Below, in pieces: positions 6,835 through 9,841 of a DNA stretch of 9,841 nucleotides. Numbering within the stretch: the first letter of the stretch is position 1; the number at the start of each line of letters is the position of its first letter. The stretch comes from a bacterium (lineage in GTDB: Bacteria; Babelota; Babeliae; Babelales; RVW-14). The notes below the pieces were generated by a model. That model saw only the letters and a program-made list of their open reading frames with translations. It did no database searches and was not told where the DNA came from. A program made the translations under genes and the position numbers. The stretch covers positions 1-9,841 of the forward strand of contig JAHFBR010000031.1 of assembly GCA_023249955.1 (NCBI GenBank). The letters are read 5' to 3'.

Positions 6835-6859
6835 ACACATTGTTGTAATCACATTTTCT
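6817..6859 (+). repeat. 14-bp perfect inverted repeat overlapping the -10 element
   Basis: Arms AGAAAATGTGATTA (6817-6830) and its exact complement (6846-6859) are separated by 15 nt. The right arm is followed by a T-run (6861-6866), so it could also act as an AT-rich intrinsic terminator of the 6101-6775 transcript. Because the left arm overlaps the proposed TATACT, an operator is an equally good reading. Its GTAATCA half-site is shared with the right arm of the palindrome at 6055-6090. Confidence 0.55.
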
Positions 6860-6878
6860 CTTTTTTAAGGAGTCTGCT

Positions 6879-7043
6879 ATGACTACTCATGCCGCAATGG
6901 CAATGATGTGTCGAACGTCAGATTGCACAGCTTCGTGCAACAGCAACCCAACCACTATCTCTTCATCCCTTCTTTCTTTTTCTTCTTTTATTATTCTATC
7001 TTTTCGATTTATTTCTTTTAAGCGCATTCTCGTGCGTGCATAA
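6879..7043 (+). CDS. Small ORF, 54 residues, unknown
   Basis: AAGGAG (6867-6872) lies 6 nt before ATG 6879, and a good promoter sits upstream, so initiation here is credible. The product would be 54 residues: an N-terminal part rich in Met, Ala, Thr and Cys (three Cys at residues 11, 16 and 20), then a Ser/Phe/Ile-rich hydrophobic stretch (about 29-46) and a basic end KRILVRA. This could be a one-pass membrane peptide. The second half is very pyrimidine-rich DNA, so the frame may instead be an accidental extension of a regulatory leader or a decayed gene. I recognise no family. Confidence 0.35.
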   Translation: MTTHAAMAMMCRTSDCTASCNSNPTTISSSLLSFSSFIILSFRFISFKRILVRA

Positions 7044-7169
7044 TTCTTTTTTAAAAAAACCGTTTTTTATTTTTAATTTTTTACACATATAAAATTCATG
7101 CTTCGCTGAAGTCTGCGTTTTTTCTGACTTTGCAGCAGCATGACGTTTTTTAACTATTTTAGGATCACT
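7044..7169 (+). promoter_or_regulatory. AT-rich leader with bulged hairpin before the first mini-secreted protein
   Basis: A/T tracts fill 7044-7095, with TATAAA at 7088-7093 as a possible -10 but no clear -35. A hairpin spans 7099-7140: TGCT, GCTG and AAGTC on the left pair with GACTT, CAGC and AGCA on the right, with 2-nt bulges and a 12-nt loop. T6 at 7146-7151 follows, so it could act as an attenuator or terminator for transcription coming from 6841. The ATG at 7140 is in frame with the next gene but has no ribosome site. Confidence 0.35.
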
Positions 7170-7436
7170 ATGAGAATGTTAATAGCATGCAGCACCCTGT
7201 CTGTATGTTTGATTGCGTCGTCGGCCAATGCCATGAGTAGAAATGTGTTAGTCAAATTGATGGTCAGTGGTGCTGGAGGCATCACTGCAGCAACAATAGC
7301 AAAAAAAGCAACAAAGTCTTGGGCGCCACATCAGCCAGTTCCCGCTGCTCCACAACACCAAGCACCTAGCAATAGCGGCTCACAACAAAAGGCTCTGGCT
7401 TGGTGGCAAACGCGTCCTGTATTGCCTAGATCTTAA
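7170..7436 (+). CDS. Small exported protein, paralogue A of a tandem pair
   Basis: From ATG 7170 the product is 88 residues. This start is preferred over ATG 7140 because AGGAT (7161-7165) precedes it, as in the downstream paralogue, and because the signal peptides then align. Residues 1-21 are a signal peptide (LIACSTLSVCLIASSANA, cleavage before M22). The mature part has a short hydrophobic Gly/Ala segment and then a Pro/Gln/Ser-rich tail with AWW near the end. It shares 17 of the first 27 residues with the product at 7464, including TLSVCL, SS, NAMSR. In the conserved codons many differences are synonymous, which supports coding. I recognise no family or function. Confidence 0.6.
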   Translation: MRMLIACSTLSVCLIASSANAMSRNVLVKLMVSGAGGITAATIAKKATKSWAPHQPVPAAPQHQAPSNSGSQQKALAWWQTRPVLPRS

Positions 7437-7463
7437 AACCAAAAAACAAACGTAAGGATATTT

Positions 7464-7706
7464 ATGAAAATATTGGTAATATGCGGCACACTTTCTGTGT
7501 GTTTGCTTGTATCTTCGGTTAATGCAATGAGTCGAAAAGCACTCATTGCTGCAGCCGCCGCAACAACGGCAGCTGTAGCAACAAAGATGGTCCAACGTCA
7601 GCCGCCACAGGGTGGCCCACAACCAACCCCGCAACCACCAAGTGGTCAAAGGGCACGACAACCATATCCACAAAGCAAAAATCAAAAACCCCCTAGCATG
7701 TTCTAG
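7464..7706 (+). CDS. Small exported protein, paralogue B of a tandem pair
   Basis: The product is 80 residues. AAGGA (7454-7458) lies 5 nt before ATG 7464, 27 nt after paralogue A, and no terminator separates them, so the two are probably cotranscribed. Residues 1-21 are a signal peptide (LVICGTLSVCLLVSSVNA). An Ala/Thr-rich segment (about 26-41) and a Pro/Gln-rich, basic tail with PQGGPQPTPQPPSGQ follow. The mature parts of A and B have diverged much more than the signal region. The stop TAG (7704-7706) overlaps the first bases of the terminator stem. The product may be secreted, periplasmic or retained by an uncleaved hydrophobic segment; its function is unknown. Confidence 0.6.
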   Translation: MKILVICGTLSVCLLVSSVNAMSRKALIAAAAATTAAVATKMVQRQPPQGGPQPTPQPPSGQRARQPYPQSKNQKPPSMF

Positions 7707-7769
7707 ACAAATAAAAGAGCCCCCGTGCAAAGCAGAAAGTGCTTTGCACGGGGGCTCTTTTATTTGTCT
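7705..7769 (+). terminator. Bidirectional intrinsic terminator, 30-bp perfect stem
   Basis: Arms 7705-7734 and 7740-7769 are perfectly complementary around a GAAAG loop. The core (7717-7734) is GC-rich with five C:G pairs in a row, and its outer part reads CTCTTTTATTTGTCT on both strands. Each strand therefore sees a strong stem followed by a T-rich tract. It serves the rightward mini-protein genes and the leftward gyrB, whose stop is 17 nt away. Confidence 0.92.
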
Positions 7770-7785
7770 TTTAAAAACAGCTCAA

Positions 7786-9841
<2,056 letters not shown>

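Overview
This window looks like a piece of a small-genome, probably host-associated bacterium. The evidence is a SUF iron-sulfur assembly gene, a GyrB with the long insertion in its TOPRIM region, a Fic-domain protein, an ankyrin-type secreted protein and several small exported proteins. My best guess is Candidatus Dependentiae (TM6/Babeliales) or a similar protist-associated lineage. That placement is inference from the gene mix and general protein style; no marker here proves it.

Layout, left to right. (1) Positions 3-707 hold the C-terminal part of SufD, cut by the window edge. It is followed after 11 nt by an exported protein resembling the zinc-dependent phospholipase C / all-alpha hydrolase group (719-1447). 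(2) A 290-nt intergenic region carries a possible 8-codon leader ORF with competing hairpins and a short direct repeat. It precedes a two-gene ABC-2 type transporter: ATPase 1738-2475 and permease 2493-3284, closed by a hairpin at 3292-3321. (3) A compact Fic-domain protein follows (3345-3998). It keeps the catalytic motif and the class II inhibitory motif but appears to lack the target-docking flap. Then comes a large secreted protein (4028-6019) with a C-terminal Ig-like domain. (4) An accessory stretch at 6037-7769 holds an exported ankyrin-like protein, a 54-codon small ORF behind a good promoter, and two tandem paralogous mini-proteins with signal peptides. The ankyrin-like gene and the small ORF are each preceded by a long inverted repeat over a proposed -10 element. 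(5) A perfect 30-bp hairpin at 7705-7769 works as a bidirectional terminator facing convergent gyrB (minus strand, 7786 to beyond the right edge).

How the genes may fit together. The ABC pair is a self-contained exporter. Five to six of the predicted products (719, 4028, 6101, 7170, 7464 and perhaps 6879) have signal peptides or hydrophobic segments, so the middle of the window is rich in envelope or exported proteins. SufD and GyrB are housekeeping genes at the two ends. The least explained part is 6037-7706: dyad-overlapped promoters, a buried ribosome binding site, a small ORF and duplicated secreted peptides.
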